Source: Phycisphaeraceae bacterium
GTDB lineage: Bacteria; Planctomycetota; Phycisphaerae; Phycisphaerales; Zrk34
Assembly: GCA_028281485.1 (NCBI GenBank)
Contig: JANQJT010000198.1
Span: 1-8,248, forward strand
Direction: 5' to 3'
DNA length: 8,248 nt
In this document: in pieces, positions 6,359 through 8,248 of the stretch
Layout: each line of letters opens with the position of its first letter
How positions within the stretch are numbered: the first letter of the stretch is position 1
The notes under the pieces: generated by a model
The model's input: the letters and a program-made list of their open reading frames with translations, nothing else
Database searches by the model: none
Told to the model about the DNA's origin: nothing
Translations under genes and position numbers: made by a program

Positions 6359-8248
6359 TCACACGTTGAAATACTTCGCCTCGGGATGGTGCACGATGAT
6401 CGCGCTGGTCGACTGTTCGGGGTCGATCTGCCAGTTGTCGGTCAGCACGCAGCCGATGCGATCGGGCTTGAGCAGGCGGAACAGCTTGTCCTGGTCGCTC
6501 ATGTCGGGACAGGCGGGGTAACCGAAGCTGTATCGGCTGCCGCGGTAGCCCTGCGTGAACAGCTGCCGGATGGTCGGCGCGTCGTCGCCGTCGATACCCA
6601 GCTCCTGCCGCATCCGCTTGTGCCACAGCTCCGCCAGCGCCTCGGCACACTCCACGCTGAACCCGTGCAGGTACAGATACTCCTGGTACCGGTTGCCCTC
6701 GAACAGCTCCTTCGTAATCTCGCTAGCGCGCGGCCCCACCGTAACACAACTCAATCCGATCACGTCCTTCTCGCCGCTATCGACCGAACGGAAGAAGTCG
6801 CTGATGCAGTACCGCTTCTTGCCCGACTGGCGCGGGAACGTGAACCGCTCGACCTCGCGATCCGGATCGTCGCCGTCGAAAAGGATCAGGTCCTCGCCGT
6901 CCGACTGGCAGGGCCAATACCCGTACACCACCTTCGGCGTCAGAATCTCTTCATCCTTGCACCGCTGCGCCAGCCGATCGAAGATCGGATCGATCTCGTC
7001 TTTGAGCTGCCGGGCGTAGTCGTCATCGCTCCGCTTGCCCTTCTTGAACTGCCACTGCCCGCGGTACAACGCCACGCGGTTCACGTACGGCAGCACCGCA
7101 TCCAACGCCACCTCCTCCACCAACCGATCCCCATAGAACGGCGCGCCCGGAACCTTCGCGTCTCGTGCGACGTCGCTGCGCACACGCTCGAGCGTGGCCG
7201 TGTCGGCCCCACCCTTCTTCGCCTGAGACGCGGCAAACTTGGCCTCGGCGTCGGCACGCTTCGCCAGGCGCGTCTCGATCTCCTCGTCCAACACGTCCAG
7301 CTTGTCACCCACCAGGTGGTCCATGATGCGCAAACCCTCGAACGCGTCGCGGCCGTGGTACACCCGCCCGTCGTACACGCCGCGCAGGTGCGACTCACAG
7401 TAGTGCTTGCTCAGCGCCGCGCCGCCCAGCAGGATCGGCACGTCGATGCCCTGCGTGTTCAGCTCGCCCAGGTTCTCTTCCATCACGTTCACGCTCTTGA
7501 CCAGCAGCCCGCTCAGCCCGATCGCGTCGGCGCCGCTGTCCTTCCACGCGCTGATGATGTCGGCGATCGGCTGCTTGATGCCGAGGTTCAACACCTCGTA
7601 GCCGTTGTTCGAGAGGATGATGTCCACCAGGTTCTTGCCGATGTCGTGCACATCGCCCTTCACCGTCGCCAGCACGATCCGGCCCTTGCTCTGGCCCTCG
7701 ATCTTCTCCATGTGCGGCTCGAGGTGCGCGACCGCCATCTTCATCACCTCGGCGCTCTGCAGCACGAACGGCAGCTGCATCTGACCGCTGCCGAACAGCT
7801 CGCCCACTACCTTCATGCCCTCCAGCAGGTGGTTGTTGATGATGTCGATCGGCGGATACACACCCAGCGCCTCTTCGAGCGTCTCGGTCAGGTGCTTCTT
7901 CTCACCGTCGATGATGTGCTTCTGCAGCCGCTCGTCCAGGGGTAGCTCGCTAATGTCCCGCTTGGTCTCCTGCACCGCCGCGTCGTCGCCGAACAGGTCC
8001 ACGAATATCTGCAACGGATCGTCCGTCTTTGTCCCGTCGGCCAGCTCGACCGGCTCGGGCGCCCGGCGGTCGTAGATCAGGTCCAGCGCAGCGTCCCACT
8101 GCGCATCGCCGATGCGCGTCTTGGGAAGGATCTTGCTCACGTGGACGATCGCGCTGGTCAGGCCGGCGTTCTGCAGCTCGTGTTGAAAGGCGCTGTTGAG
8201 CACCTGCCGCGCCGCCGGCTTCAAGCCGAAGCTCACGTTCGACAGGCC
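6359..8248 (-). CDS. metH: Cobalamin-dependent methionine synthase, C-terminal part (5'-truncated by window edge)
   Basis: MetH transfers the methyl group of 5-methyltetrahydrofolate through cobalamin to homocysteine, giving methionine and tetrahydrofolate in the cytoplasm. The frame is open to the right edge and begins GLSNVSFGLKPAARQVLNS, the end of the pterin-binding domain. The homocysteine and most of the folate domain therefore lie outside. Counting from the Val codon at 8234-8236: residues 1-60 are the pterin-domain end. The helical cap of the B12 module lies at about 95-180, and the B12-binding domain at about 184-310 with GDVHDIGK. His197 (codon 7646-7648) is the axial cobalt ligand, and LSGLL is at 241-245. 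A charged linker spans about 310-360. The AdoMet-binding reactivation domain lies at about 362-625 with RGQWQF (392-397), RYSFGYPACPD (568-578) and a C-terminal HHPEAKYF. Nothing essential is missing in the visible part. The 3' end is 11 nt from the convergent YceI-like gene. A cobalamin riboswitch, if present, would be upstream and out of view. Confidence 0.96.
   Translation of the reverse strand, partial: GLSNVSFGLKPAARQVLNSAFQHELQNAGLTSAIVHVSKILPKTRIGDAQWDAALDLIYDRRAPEPVELADGTKTDDPLQIFVDLFGDDAAVQETKRDISELPLDERLQKHIIDGEKKHLTETLEEALGVYPPIDIINNHLLEGMKVVGELFGSGQMQLPFVLQSAEVMKMAVAHLEPHMEKIEGQSKGRIVLATVKGDVHDIGKNLVDIILSNNGYEVLNLGIKQPIADIISAWKDSGADAIGLSGLLVKSVNVMEENLGELNTQGIDVPILLGGAALSKHYCESHLRGVYDGRVYHGRDAFEGLRIMDHLVGDKLDVLDEEIETRLAKRADAEAKFAASQAKKGGADTATLERVRSDVARDAKVPGAPFYGDRLVEEVALDAVLPYVNRVALYRGQWQFKKGKRSDDDYARQLKDEIDPIFDRLAQRCKDEEILTPKVVYGYWPCQSDGEDLILFDGDDPDREVERFTFPRQSGKKRYCISDFFRSVDSGEKDVIGLSCVTVGPRASEITKELFEGNRYQEYLYLHGFSVECAEALAELWHKRMRQELGIDGDDAPTIRQLFTQGYRGSRYSFGYPACPDMSDQDKLFRLLKPDRIGCVLTDNWQIDPEQSTSAIIVHHPEAKYFNV

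Noticed and set aside
6386..7945. Long open frame of 519 codons on the plus strand, antisense to metH
   Set aside because: It lies fully inside the metH coding region. Its translation is rich in Val, Leu, Arg, His and Gln with no domain pattern, a typical shadow in G+C-rich DNA. The MetH reading is unmistakable.
1..8248. Possible defence system, mobile island or CRISPR array
   Set aside because: I see no nuclease, helicase, transposase, integrase, phage gene, direct-repeat array or tRNA-linked attachment site. Composition looks uniform apart from the short intergenic region at 4103-4245.

Overview
This is a G+C-rich stretch (about two thirds G+C by eye) of ordinary-looking bacterial chromosome. 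I see no tRNA or rRNA, CRISPR array, transposase or phage gene. The Sec signal peptides, the lipoprotein signal and the cobalamin-dependent methionine synthase indicate a bacterium. The combination of a possible anti-sigma-like membrane protein, a lipoprotein beta-propeller, secreted YceI proteins and a small DUF6868-like membrane protein would fit a Planctomycetota (Phycisphaerae-like) genome. That assignment is inferred from style and is not proven by any marker here.

Layout, left to right. (1) Positions 2-2182, plus strand: the 3' part of a single-pass membrane protein. It overlaps by an ATGA junction a 466-residue lipoprotein with WD40-like/PD40 repeats. After 43 nt comes a 92-residue two-helix membrane protein resembling DUF6868. 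(2) Positions 2189-4102, minus strand: a complete ABC-F ATPase of the YheS/Uup type, probably acting on the ribosome. It ends tail to tail with the preceding gene, 6 nt apart. (3) Positions 4103-4245: a 143-nt divergent intergenic region, less G+C-rich than its surroundings, holding a perfect 14-nt dyad. (4) Positions 4246-6347, plus strand: a two-gene, ATGA-coupled unit. The first gene encodes a secreted single-domain YceI protein. The second encodes a secreted multidomain protein that appears to join a thioredoxin-like fold without a CXXC motif, an unrecognised middle domain and a C-terminal YceI-like domain. (5) Positions 6359-8248, minus strand: the C-terminal part of cobalamin-dependent methionine synthase MetH, running off the right edge. 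It is convergent with the YceI pair across an 11-nt gap.

The genes fall into separate functional units: an envelope group, a translation factor, an envelope YceI pair and one-carbon/methionine metabolism. The only joint functions I would infer are within the two ATGA-coupled pairs. The most unusual item is the YceI operon with its three-part second protein. I see no clear evidence of a defence system, mobile island or other novel multi-gene machine.
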